A stretch of DNA of 64,000 bases. It comes from Neurospora tetrasperma FGSC 2508. Lineage: Eukaryota; Ascomycota; Sordariomycetes; Sordariales; Sordariaceae. This document shows positions 54,166-64,000 of this stretch, piece by piece (position 1 is the first letter of the stretch; every line of letters begins with the position of its first letter). The notes under the pieces are model-generated. The model saw only the letters and a list, made by a program, of their open reading frames with translations, had not been told where the DNA came from and did not search any database. Made by a program: the position numbers and the translations under genes. The DNA lies in NCBI RefSeq assembly GCF_000213175.1, contig NW_009799103.1, forward strand, positions 771,295 through 835,294, in the 5' to 3' direction.

Positions 54166-55896
54166 CTTTTTTTTTTGGGCGTTGTTGATACCTAAGGGGA
54201 ATGAGAAAGACTTGAGACGGGAAAAACAACACCCCCAAAAAAGGATGAACCGTTCACCGTCACTCTCTCTCTCCTGGCTTTCATGACAAAAAAAACAGGC
54301 GGGACACAGCGAGCTTTTAACAGGATCCACGCCCCTGCCACCACCAACTTATGTACGCCAAGTCGCCAACCACGCCACCGTCCAGCATCAGCCCTACCCT
54401 ACCAGCCTACCTCCTATGGAGTCTAGCGTCCACTATCCCCACTGTAGCGAAGCCAGGAATAGCATTCGCTACCCATGATTCCCCGTAGGTAGCGAAGTGC
54501 TGGGATGTTGCATACGATGTGTGGATGTGTACAGCGTTCCAATAAACCCAAAGGGAATCAATCCTTCACAATCCCCCCCAAAACCGCCATTTTCAAAGGT
54601 AAAACAGACGGCCGATTGGCAATGGGCAATTCGTCCCCCTGCCGCAGGCTACCATAAAGATTGAAAGCAAACAGGGGGCCAAAGGCAGGCACGGCAGCCT
54701 GGCAGCACCTCTCCGCGCGCCTTGGTTCTTGGTTTTATGGAACCGACTTGGCCTTTCACCTAGGTACATACCTGGCAATTAGTTGTTTTGGGATTGATTG
54801 TCGTTGGGACAAGACAATGCAGCGAGCGAGGCGGCGGCGGCGCTTGTTGGGAGGAGGAGGCTGGGTAGGTAGGTACTCTAGGTACCGGCAATCACTCATT
54901 ATTGGAGCCGAAAGTAAAAAGTCATCTCGCAACTTCTTTAGTCTGCCCGTATTATGTGAACCACCATCACTTATCGAGAGTGAGTCCAAAAAAAAACCAA
55001 AACCAAGAAATGACCATCACTCATTCTGGACATCTATCTTGAGAATGAATGGTCATCGTATTTCTCCCGTTTCGGCGGATAAATCGGGTGTCCCTGTCAA
55101 GCCTGTGACGGCAGAGAGGCTCCAAAGTGGGCGGTGTCGTGAACCCCGGATCCCCGTGGTGGGCACTGCCCGCCCCTGCATGGACTTGTCTTTGTGGGCT
55201 CCATCGGTCCTGGCCCGCCCGGTGAGCTTCGTTGGACGCTGGGCGTTGCTGGGCACGGGAATAGTGTCTTGGCGTTCTGCAGCCATCTGCCGTGACATGC
55301 GAAGACGACGAAGCCAAGGAATCAGGAACTGAGAAAAGAAAAACACATGAAAAGTCAAAATGTTGACATTGTATTCGCTCAAAACTTCCCGATCCTTGTT
55401 GACAGCGTTGATAAAGACAAGACGGACGAGAGTGGTTGAAGAATAGGAATGGTGAGATTAAGGGATGGAGCAGATTTCGTCAGCAAACAAACAAGTCTGG
55501 GGGGGAATTGTTGTATGCGGCTTGAGCGAACTAAACAATCGATGTGAAAAGTAGGTGTGATTGATCTTCCTGGGGCAGTTACAGATAGAGAAACTGTTAC
55601 ACAGACGTGGCTGTCGAAATTGTATTGGTGTTGCATGCCGCCTGCCGCCAACGGCCCGACGAAAAGGCGATAATGATAGGAATACAAACGAATGGCCGGC
55701 CAACTTCCACTTCCCACACTGCAAGCTTCCGAAATTCCAACGGCAAAAAAAAAAAAAAAAAAGAAAAAAAAAGAAAAAAGAAAAAGTCAAACAAAAACAT
55801 CGATGAGCATGGAACCGACTGCTCTCAAAATGCGCATATTGGATATCAACTAACTTCATCAATCTACAACACCATGCCCCTACCCCTAGTCTACCA
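54166..55896. other. Intergenic region between the subtilase and the G-patch gene
   Basis: About 1.7 kb with the subtilase promoter at its left and the 3' UTR of the G-patch gene at its right. An A-rich tract lies at 55745-55790 and GTAGGTAGGTA repeats near 54867. No domain-bearing frame is seen. Confidence 0.45.
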
Positions 55897-58788
55897 TTAC
55901 AAAACCAACTCCAACAGCGCCTCCCATCCACTCTGCGGCTCCCTGTGGATCTTGAGCACATCCTGCCCCTTGACCTCCACAAACAGCACATCGCCCTTGA
56001 ACCGAACCAGCACACCACCCTTGCCATCGCCCCTGGCTGTGATCCGGTAATAAGGTCCTTCGGCATGCATCTTCTTGCGCTCCGGGATAAACTGCAAGTC
56101 GTTCTCCTGGCACCAATCCTCCAGCGCATGTCTGAACGTGATTTCCTCCGGCTGTTTCTTCTCTGCCTCCGCTGGCTGCAGTCGGGCTTCCCGTTCGCGG
56201 TGCTTCTCACGATGACCATGTTCACGCTCGTGCCGGGACGACGACGAGTACTTGGATGAAGGCAAAGCGGGACCTCGTTCCGGAGCCTTGAGCTCCGTCT
56301 TTACGCCATCACCCAGATCCAGAGCGCGCTCAATCATCTTCATGCCCTTTTCGAACTCGGCCGTGATGGACGGGAGTGACTTGATTTCCTCCGGGAACAC
56401 TTGATCCTGCCACCACTCGAACCACTGACCAATCTGCTCGTAGTTCGCCGTATCGAGGAGAAGCCACTGATACAGTGCGTCATGCCACATGGGGAACACC
56501 TCGACCACAATCACCTCTCCGACCATGGACGGGCGGATGACGTCAAGCCATTTGAACAAGCCTTCGAGCATGTCCATGTACGGCTCCTGGTCGCGCGGGT
56601 CGACGCGGAAGTTCTTGCGCATGTACCGCGCCATGCTGGGGAGGAGGTGGTTCATCACGAGCGGACCCCATTGATCGGAACCCCGGCGAGGGCGGAGGAC
56701 TTCCTTCCATTGTTTAAGGCCCGGGATCACGCCGCGGCTGAATTCCCAGACGTCAATGAGCTGGCGGAATTTGCGCTTGACGTCCGCCACGAGACCGGCC
56801 GAGCTCTTGGGGTCAAGGTGGGTCGAAGGTAGGTAGGGGAGCCACGGAAAGATCCACACGTGCGGGAGATTGGATGTGCTGCTCTTCTTTTTGGGGTGCC
56901 ACTTCTGGACGGCTTCTTCGAGTTTGCGGACAATGTCTTGGAGAAGCTGAGACCGGATAAACGAGGGGATTAGCCCGTCCCAGGCTTCAAAGACAGCGAT
57001 GAGTTGGTCGGGCTCCCGGACGTCCCATGCCCTCACCGCACTTGCCACAGAGGGGAGCCAGAGCTGGTACATCATGGTTTCGTAAGGGGTTGCTGTGGCC
57101 CGGCGATGGGTATGCTTGGTCTTCTGGTCGAGGCCGAGTAGCTTCCGAATGGACATCAGACCATCAACGAAGCCTGGCTTGGGATCCTCGAGTGGTTTCC
57201 AGATCTGTAGGTACTCCTTGAGGGCAGGATAGACGGCGGCAACAGCGAGTAAGGCAACCTCGTCCTTGATCTGTGGCAGCATGGCATCAGAAAAGGAGTC
57301 GGAGGCGCTCACTAGACCAGAAATTGTGCGTCGCAGCTTGTAGTCAAGGTCCGCCCTCTTGTCAAACTCGCCGCTCTCGACGGGGATAGAGAGCACTTCG
57401 CAAAGACCCGTGATGGCCCTGTTCGCTTGTAGGCTTGCCGTGAGCTCGTCCAACTCCTGCTGCTCTTGCTTAAGCTGCAATTCGGCGTATGCCTTGCGTT
57501 CCTGAAGGTTCTGCCATTCTTCCAGAATCGCCATAAAATCATTCTGAGCCCGTCTAACGAGCTTTCGCGATTCGGCCGCCTCCGTCGACTCGGCAGGAGT
57601 GGTGGTTCCGGTAGGGGTCATCAGGCCTGAAGACGTCGTGAGCATCTTCTTGCCAGGTCCGGTCATATCCAGGATGGGAGTAAAGGCATCGGGAATGTTC
57701 AGCCCTGGGGCGACCTTCTTGACCTCATCCAAAGTCATATACTTGGGCTTCTTGGGTCGCGGCGTGCTGCCAGCGCTGGCCGTACCACTTCCCAGTCCGC
57801 CAGCCAAAGCCTTCTTTCTGCGAGCGGCCTTCTTCTTTTTCTCCTCCTCTTCCGAGTCTACCAGCTCCTCTCCACGCAGACGTGCCTGCCGCTTCTCTTC
57901 TTCCCGTTCTTGTTGCGTCTTTTCCTTGACAGCGCCCAGACCGGCACCCTGGGGCCGGAGGTTCGCCTCGATAATGACGTTGCGTCCCTGGCCTTCTTTA
58001 CCGAGACCCTTGCCCTCCTCGTACCCCATCTTGGCCATCATACGGGCCGCGAAGGACATCTTATTGGTTTTTGTCTTTCCATCTTTTGCCCGAGCAAAAG
58101 CACTGGGTAGGGCGACGCGGGGCGTGGAAGGTTCATCGTCGTCTTTGGTGAGGAGCGTCGGTGCTTTGGCCGAGGTCGGGGTGAATCCTGGACCGAGAGG
58201 GTTCGACATGTTGATTGTTGACTTGACAAAGGATTGTCGTGGCGGACTCTTTTCTTGCTTTTGTTGTGTCGGAGGTACCCATCCCAATCCTTGCCCTGTT
58301 GCTGCAGCGGCGGCAGATTTGAAGCCCAGCCCAACGCCTCGTGACTCTTCCTCTTCTTCTTCTTCGTCCTCCTCCTCGTCCTCAGCATGGGCAGCCTTCA
58401 TCGATGGTCTCGCGTCGTACTCGTCATCCTCGTCCTCTTCATCATCAATATCATCTTCATCCTCGTCCTCGTCCGAGTTGGCTGGCTTGTTGTTGGCTGA
58501 CGAGACAAAGCTGACGCCCTTTGTGCGGAGGTTCTTGCGCTTCCATCGAGGACCGTCGTCTTCGCTTTCGGAACCAAAGACACCAAGGGCCGCGGCTTCC
58601 TTTGCGTCGCGACCAGTTCGGCGTCTCTTGCGCGGGTTGAAGTCGGCGAAATCGTCATCGTGGGGATCGCGCGATGGCACCTGGAAATCATCAATGTCGT
58701 CCGCGTCCGAATCCGAGGACGAGTAATCGGCGGCAGTGGCCTTGTTGAGTTTGGAGGCGTCGAAGTTGAACCCGCCAAGGCCAGCCAT
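55897..58788 (-). CDS. G-patch spliceosome disassembly protein (Ntr1/TFIP11-type)
   Basis: A single exon of 963 aa. The N-terminus MAGLGGFNFDASKL is followed by an acidic, Ser-rich region (DEDEDEDDIDDEEDEDDE near residues 103-128). A G-patch follows near 245-290 (FAARMMAKMGYEEGKGLGKEGQGR and GAGLGAVK). A GC-rich-binding-factor (GCFC) domain spans roughly residues 500-800, then a C-terminal helical region. This layout is that of TFIP11, yeast Ntr1/Spp382. Ntr1 uses its G-patch to activate the DEAH helicase Prp43 for intron-lariat spliceosome disassembly. Identification rests on domain order and length; I name the gene only by type. No intron is needed, unusual for such a long gene in this window, though the hydrolase at 1650 is also intron-free. 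Confidence 0.9.
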   Translation of the reverse strand: MAGLGGFNFDASKLNKATAADYSSSDSDADDIDDFQVPSRDPHDDDFADFNPRKRRRTGRDAKEAAALGVFGSESEDDGPRWKRKNLRTKGVSFVSSANNKPANSDEDEDEDDIDDEEDEDDEYDARPSMKAAHAEDEEEDEEEEEEESRGVGLGFKSAAAAATGQGLGWVPPTQQKQEKSPPRQSFVKSTINMSNPLGPGFTPTSAKAPTLLTKDDDEPSTPRVALPSAFARAKDGKTKTNKMSFAARMMAKMGYEEGKGLGKEGQGRNVIIEANLRPQGAGLGAVKEKTQQEREEEKRQARLRGEELVDSEEEEKKKKAARRKKALAGGLGSGTASAGSTPRPKKPKYMTLDEVKKVAPGLNIPDAFTPILDMTGPGKKMLTTSSGLMTPTGTTTPAESTEAAESRKLVRRAQNDFMAILEEWQNLQERKAYAELQLKQEQQELDELTASLQANRAITGLCEVLSIPVESGEFDKRADLDYKLRRTISGLVSASDSFSDAMLPQIKDEVALLAVAAVYPALKEYLQIWKPLEDPKPGFVDGLMSIRKLLGLDQKTKHTHRRATATPYETMMYQLWLPSVASAVRAWDVREPDQLIAVFEAWDGLIPSFIRSQLLQDIVRKLEEAVQKWHPKKKSSTSNLPHVWIFPWLPYLPSTHLDPKSSAGLVADVKRKFRQLIDVWEFSRGVIPGLKQWKEVLRPRRGSDQWGPLVMNHLLPSMARYMRKNFRVDPRDQEPYMDMLEGLFKWLDVIRPSMVGEVIVVEVFPMWHDALYQWLLLDTANYEQIGQWFEWWQDQVFPEEIKSLPSITAEFEKGMKMIERALDLGDGVKTELKAPERGPALPSSKYSSSSRHEREHGHREKHREREARLQPAEAEKKQPEEITFRHALEDWCQENDLQFIPERKKMHAEGPYYRITARGDGKGGVLVRFKGDVLFVEVKGQDVLKIHREPQSGWEALLELVL

Positions 58789-59479
58789 GATGGCGATTTC
58801 GGATCGAGTGTGGTCGGGGGAAAAAAGACAAAAGAGAAGCGGGAGGTGGTGATAACGGCGGGATGTTGTTGTTTGGAAATTGTTTGGAGGTTGCTCGCTC
58901 GCTACAAGCTACCTATCGATGTTGACTTCTGTAGCACTGAGCAACAGGCGTCGTACAGTGACCGGGGTGTGTCCCAATTGATGGGGTCCAGCGGGTGCAA
59001 GTGGCGTCAGAACTTTTGGCCCCTAGAGGTACCTTCTTTGACTTATCGGAGCTTCACCCCCGCAAGATCATTAACACTTGTTAATGCATTTCTACCTGCG
59101 AAGTTTGGTACAATCGCGACTGGAGGGCTGATTGCATTAAAGCGTGTGTTACTCTCGACTTCGATTTGGCTGCAGTTGGTTACAAGTCACGCCTAGGTAT
59201 GAGACAGAGTAAGTTAACGAGACAATGTCATCGATATAGTGCTCGGTATTAAACGTCCAATATCAAAATCATATGTGCAAAATGATACTGCCTGGTCACC
59301 CAAGGTCGGATGTCTGGCATCATGATGTCTGGGTATCTCTCATTATGTCCCAAACCGGACTTGGCTTTTCTCCACCCCGCTTTTCATGCTTCAAACGATT
59401 ACCTGCCCCTCCAACGCGATTTCCATCAAATCTCAAATCTCATCAACTCTTCCGCCGACATACATGACATCTGTTCGAT
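58789..59479. other. Intergenic region upstream of the G-patch gene
   Basis: About 690 bp: the G-patch promoter on the left and the 3' flank of the DFR-like gene on the right (both genes minus). No additional element is clear. Confidence 0.5.
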
Positions 59480-61006
59480 TCAACTTGTCATCTCCGCGCC
59501 GCTTTCATGCACAGGAGGACGCTTTCTAAAATCCTGCTCGATTGCAATAAACCCGACATCTTTGAACTTTGAATCATCCCCGGCATCTGAATCATCAGAG
59601 TTTGTCGGTCCCTCCTCGTCGCCCGATGAACCGGACGTGATGCCTTCAGTATCATTCGACGCAGTCGACCAATTGCTGCCCCCGCTTTCGCCCGACGAAG
59701 AAAAAGCCTCCGATGGAATCATGTGCCGCTGCATGATGCTCTCCCATGTCTCTTCCTCTGTGGCAGGTGGTAGCACCTCTGCTGTGCCGTAGTCGTGCTC
59801 CTCCAACCCCGCGATCCCATTCGGCAGAGAAAGATGGACGTCTGGGATGCTCGGTTCGTGCCCGCCGCTTGGGCTTGGCCTGTACACCATGGGCGACTTG
59901 ACTCTGGCAATCTTGCCGCTTTCCCAGCCCAGTGATTCTGTTTGAGGACCTGAAGCTGTTGAAGAAGGCACCCCGCGAGGCTGGCGTACTTTGGCCCAAT
60001 GTTCGACAACGCTCTTTACCTGGTCGGCGAAGCTGATGAAGCCCATTCCAAATGTATCTGTCGTCAGGCTGGTGTCGATTGGTATACTGACTGTCTGGTA
60101 GTAGCCACTGGTCGTCAATAGCCTACTTGCGAAAAGCTCTGGGAATTCTTCCTCGGCGATGTCGATGGCGTCGGTCCACCGTACTTGCTCACCCAAGATG
60201 AAGCTCTGATCCCCAAGAATCTTGGGACTCAGAGCTTCGACATGAACCCGTGCCACATCTTCGACATGCACCGACAACCCCGCGTATACCCCCTGACTGT
60301 GACCTAGGAGCAAGGCTGCCAACATGGAGTTTGTGCCCCGCATCGCCTGCTTCTCCGTAGTCGCTGCCGTGTTGGCCCCCAGCACGAAGCCGGGATGTAT
60401 GTAGACGGCGTCAAAAGGTGGGCGCTCGTTCTTCATGTACCCCTCCGCCACTTGGAGTGCTCGACATTTGGAGGCTGCGTAGGCGGCAAACTCGGATTGG
60501 TATGGTCCTTGGTCGACGGGTATCCGGTCTTCGGGAAGCACTGGCCGTGTTCTCTGTTCTTTGCCCTCCATTTGTGATATTGGAACAATTGCCGCAATGG
60601 AACTGGTAAAGACAACACGTCTCACGGTTCCGCTTTGCTCAGCGGCATCAAGGATGTTGAGTGTTCCAGCAGCAGCAGGCTTGATGAACGTCTCGCGAGC
60701 GTCATCTGTGGTGATCCAACGAGCCGACTTGCTTGGTAGGGGAGACGCTGCGTGGATGATGTAGGCGGCATCTTCGGCAGCCGCCACGAATGCCCCAGGT
60801 GTCGTGATGTCTGGCACAACGATAAAGGAAAGTCTCGAACCGGGGTTCAAACGGCGTACTGCGGGTCGAGCTCGGATTGTGTGTTCGTCCTCTGCCTTTC
60901 GGACAGCGCACCGGACATGATATCCTTCACCGAGTAGGAAACGAAGAATGGCCCAGCCAAGGTGGCCGGTGGCGCCAGTCAACAATACTGTGTCTCCGAA
61001 TGCCAT
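59480..61006 (-). CDS. Dihydroflavonol-4-reductase-like NAD(P)H reductase with long acidic tail
   Basis: Translated from the ATG at 61006 the protein is 508 aa and starts MAFGDTVLLTGATGHLG. An in-frame ATG 38 codons upstream adds a basic, unconserved leader and is less likely. The Rossmann motif GATGHLG (residues 11-17) and catalytic YAASK (YxxxK) are in place, as is the active-site strand VVFTSSIAAI. The enzyme core of about 345 residues matches the extended SDR family of dihydroflavonol reductases and aldehyde or ketoreductases. It is followed by about 160 residues that no DFR carries: Pro/Ser-rich, then acidic with clusters of Ser and Asp (SSSGESGG, NDTEGITSGSSGDEEGPTNSDDSDAGDD). This tail probably is disordered and may be a regulatory or targeting segment. 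The substrate is unknown. No biosynthetic cluster lies around it. Confidence 0.86.
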   Translation of the reverse strand: MAFGDTVLLTGATGHLGWAILRFLLGEGYHVRCAVRKAEDEHTIRARPAVRRLNPGSRLSFIVVPDITTPGAFVAAAEDAAYIIHAASPLPSKSARWITTDDARETFIKPAAAGTLNILDAAEQSGTVRRVVFTSSIAAIVPISQMEGKEQRTRPVLPEDRIPVDQGPYQSEFAAYAASKCRALQVAEGYMKNERPPFDAVYIHPGFVLGANTAATTEKQAMRGTNSMLAALLLGHSQGVYAGLSVHVEDVARVHVEALSPKILGDQSFILGEQVRWTDAIDIAEEEFPELFASRLLTTSGYYQTVSIPIDTSLTTDTFGMGFISFADQVKSVVEHWAKVRQPRGVPSSTASGPQTESLGWESGKIARVKSPMVYRPSPSGGHEPSIPDVHLSLPNGIAGLEEHDYGTAEVLPPATEEETWESIMQRHMIPSEAFSSSGESGGSNWSTASNDTEGITSGSSGDEEGPTNSDDSDAGDDSKFKDVGFIAIEQDFRKRPPVHESGAEMTS

Positions 61007-64000
61007 TTTCGGCGGTCTTTGCTGTCTGGTGTTTTGTCTTTTCTCGTGTAATGGCTGATGATAATGTGTATATTCAGTCGATGGTGAGCCAAGCTTGAAA
61101 CGTCGAGAGAGTTGGATCATAAGAGGAGGTCGACGTAGAGAACTCAGGAAAGGGTGGGCAACAGCCTAAAGTATTAACATGTGCCGCGTAACGCCCTCCA
61201 TCGATGGCATCGGAGAGCGCTTCCCCCTTTCGGCTCCCAATCGCACCCCATTGTCTGCACCAGCATCAAGGTATACGTACCTCAGCCACGGAGGGCCTCG
61301 CCTCTCATCTGTTTCAGCTGTCTTCTGCTGACCACAAGCCTCCAACAAGGGGCAATCACAGTTACGGCCCAATGCCAAAGCTCCCTTCCCACAGACCGCA
61401 GTTTCCGGAGATTTGGTCCAGAGTATTTCTGGTCACGGTTTCGACGTCACCATTTCAGCACATTTTTTTGCTATGCCACGTACCCTCCGTTGTCCGAGCG
61501 GTACTAACCGAGACCGCACATTGCACTCGTACCGGGCACTCGAACAAGGACGTTACCTCCGACATAGCCGTCCCGCATGCGCTTTCGGGCACCCAGCGGC
61601 CGACTTACCGACGTCGGCAACACAAGCAATGTCAAAGACGTCGTCAGCATCTTCCTGCAACTGCCCAAACGTCTCATGCTCGCATCTTGGCGTTCCGTGT
61701 GACCCCGACTGTTTGTGGCGGCTTGGGCGTCGGCCGAGAGACGATGCTCCAAGGAGGTCATTTTCTCTCCCAATCTGACCAGAACGGTCTCAAGTACCCC
61801 AGATCAATCACGGCAGTTCGAATCGACCCCTTCTTAGCTCTGCATGCATGTCTGCGGTGCGCAGATGGTACCGTGATATGCGAGATTTCCAGCTCGCCAG
61901 TCGGAGTTCGCTGAACAGTCAAGACCGACTACAAACGACAGAAGCGATGGTGACACAGCAGGGGCAAACATGAAAGCTGCTGATTTGGTAAACAATCACG
62001 AAGCGTTGCTTGATTGACGCATCTCGGATATAACAGCAATGCCTGCGACTGACAGGTCAAAACAAGTTGCATCTGCCGGCCGCCGACTCTGACGCGTCCA
62101 ATGCAAACCGGCACCTTCGACTCCTTCGACTCCTTCGAGGGGCACGAGAAGCACATATGGCTACCTCCCTCCACGACCCGGTAGCACGCGGCGGCGGCGT
62201 AATGCACATTTGGTCTTTGTTCATCCCTTGCATAACCCCCGCGTGGGATCTACAAATATGTAGCCGATGTCCGTGGTCTCCGACAAAGTCGCAACAATGG
62301 AATGCGGGCAGTGGGCGGGCAAGGCGGGTTTGCCCACGCTCTCCACGCTGGCCAACAGTTTGAACGGCGAACGGCGATCTGCACATATGTCTCTACCCGC
62401 CGCGTCTGGACAACATCTTCGCGTCACACACGCACTTGCAACAATAATCTTTTCGGTCCCGTGAGCCGTGAGACATGATTTGCAGAAGTAGCCGACCGAC
62501 AGACAACGACCTCACCTCTTTCGGTCTTTTGACTGACCGTGAAAGCTCGATCTGGACCTTTTGTTTCGCCTACAACTGAAGCTGTCTCGGTTTCTTTTAA
62601 TGCTGGTGTCACCCATTTTGACGGATGTTTTGGCAGCAAGCCACAGATACACACAAGCTGGGCTGAGGGTAGCCGCGGCCTGGCCATGGTGTGTCGAGGC
62701 AACGCCACTGGTCACACCAAAATAGGAGATTCAAGATCTGGGTTACGCCACGGGGGGATTTTGCAACAAAGGGCAACAAAGAACACCCTGACACGCATTA
62801 TTCACATGGCGAGATCTGAGTGGCAAAGACACACGTTAACGATTTCGAGGAATAGGGTCCGGAATGCGGAGAAGACACGGATCGGGGTTTACTCCGGGCC
62901 AGGAACGAGCGAACGACAACAGCACCTTGTTATGCCACGCTTGGACCCGTAAATACTGAGGCCGGGGTCTTACAACTTTGGTCCGGCATTGTGCTTGGAT
63001 ATCCTGGAAATACTATTTCATTTTCAGCCTCAAATGGGCGAGACCACAAGCTGCATCGCAGTCCCCCACTTGTGTACAACATGTTCATAAGCAGAAATCG
63101 CTACCCGATAAGATTCCGGACTGGCATACTGCCTCCGGCTCGCCTGTGCCCCCGAATCCCCCACGCGGATAACGGCCCGGAAGATCACCGGTTCCACAAC
63201 GGGCGTCGAGGCGATAATCATTGTCAGCATATCGTATAAAGTATCAGTGCGGCCAAGGGATAGATGAGCCTATGCTCCGTCCGGTTCCTGGTTCCAACTG
63301 TAACCAGCGAGTTACCAACGGCATTTCCCTCTTCAACTCTGCGATCGCGACTTCAATCTTCACCTATGGTCACAAGCTTATGTCGGACGGCAGACATTGC
63401 TGCCAAACCACACCGCGCGAAGATATGGCACAGTAGTCCTTGTGGCCGGCCCTGTTCATTGTAGGAGCCATTCTTCTCACCCATTGAGGGGTGAGTGTGC
63501 AGGTACGTCATCGGCTCCATTGTCGGCCATTTTCTCCTACGGTGGGACGTCACTAGCGGAACATGTTCTAGGAAGCGCCGTTCGTGAAAACACGAGGGGC
63601 GTTCGTTCGGTGAAAATATCTGTGCAGTGCAGTTCGGACGAGGAGTTCCTGGCTGGATTTACATCCCCTGCTCTTGCTTTCGCGGGGGCTCCCGGGGTGT
63701 AGATTCGCAGTCGTTCTTGCATTGACTCCAATTTTCTCCAATATGTCAAACCGAAGTCCTCTTCCCACCTCGATGTTCATCCGGCACTCTGAGCCTTAGC
63801 CGGCGTCACAACTTCTCTTATCCGAACTCATCGTAATTCTACAGTCATCACACCACATGCTGGGCTCTTCGTTATCACACTCAGCCCTAACCCCGAAATC
63901 GGCCTTTCCAGCTTACCCCTGAATGATGAAAACAAACGCCAAGTGTTCAGATATCTTATCTTCCGTCAAGGTGATGCGTCTCTACTTCCAGCTTCTATGG
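61007..64000. other. Right-end region, no gene recognised
   Basis: About 3 kb. The first 100 bp are the DFR-like gene's leader. Frames up to 236 codons occur but have no domain, signal peptide or GT-AG-linked partner, and codon use unlike the genes to the left. No tRNA, terminal repeat or RNA gene is seen. A gene could extend in from beyond the right edge. Confidence 0.4.

Noticed and set aside
57599-58726. Plus-strand open frame of 375 codons over the G-patch gene
   Set aside because: Antisense shadow of the acidic/Ser region; made of Ser/Leu repeats.
61204-61914. Plus-strand frame of 236 codons near the right end
   Set aside because: No recognisable domain, random-looking composition, and overlapping frames of similar length on both strands.
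1-64000. CRISPR array, operon, 5S rRNA, integrated virus or telomere repeat
   Set aside because: No spaced direct repeats, no polycistronic bacterial-type layout, no 5S consensus, no viral protein and no TTAGGG arrays were seen; the gene set is nuclear fungal.

Overview
This window is nuclear DNA of a filamentous ascomycete fungus, most likely a sordariomycete (the order is inferred from overall gene style; I could not search). The evidence is dense intron-containing protein genes with introns of about 55-190 nt, GTRNGT-type donors, CTAAC-like branch sites and YAG acceptors, two tRNA genes with short introns, and fungus-specific families: Hce2 effector-like proteins, NmrA-like reductases, the fungal C2H2 protein with the C-terminal CPF/EHLYRRH module, CorA-like proteins and a proteinase K-type subtilase. 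Nothing here is bacterial, viral or organellar.

Layout. 1-8.8 kb: the N-terminal piece of an unknown gene running off the left edge, a small cupin protein, a membrane-anchored alpha/beta hydrolase, and a long coiled-coil protein that contains a retroelement-type integrase zinc-binding (H2C2) module. 10-17 kb: an NmrA-like reductase, two secreted Hce2-domain proteins 1.2 kb apart, and a GST of the eEF1B-gamma type. 19-30 kb is mainly housekeeping: tRNA-Ala, the AMSH/Sst2 deubiquitinase, an unrecognised 236-aa protein with a GC-AG intron, prefoldin subunit 6, the ESCRT ATPase Vps4 and the box C/D snoRNP core protein Nop56. AMSH and Vps4 act in the same endosomal ESCRT pathway, although they are not adjacent. 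33-50.9 kb: a multi-zinc-finger protein, an isoflavone-reductase-like enzyme, tRNA-His, a full-length ABCG-type transporter, a CorA-like membrane protein interrupted by an in-frame TAG (or carrying a 57-nt intron), a double zinc-motif GRF-like protein and a calmodulin-like protein. 50.9-52.7 kb is AT-rich and holds a MITE-like element with 20-bp perfect terminal inverted repeats. 52.7-61 kb: a subtilisin-like protease, the spliceosome-disassembly G-patch protein Ntr1/TFIP11, and a dihydroflavonol-reductase-like enzyme with a long acidic/serine-rich tail. 61-64 kb shows no convincing gene.

The most interesting items are the H2C2 integrase fragment embedded in a coiled-coil gene without reverse transcriptase or integrase core, the pair of divergent Hce2 secreted proteins (one with two extra cysteines), the amber codon in the CorA-like gene, the MITE-like element with nested palindromes, and the duplicated zinc motif protein. 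Exon boundaries were placed by hand from splice consensus plus reading-frame continuity; those for AMSH, prefoldin 6, Vps4, Nop56, the C2H2 protein, the ABC transporter, the subtilase and the calmodulin-like gene agree on every phase. The cupin gene and the coiled-coil gene have less certain introns.
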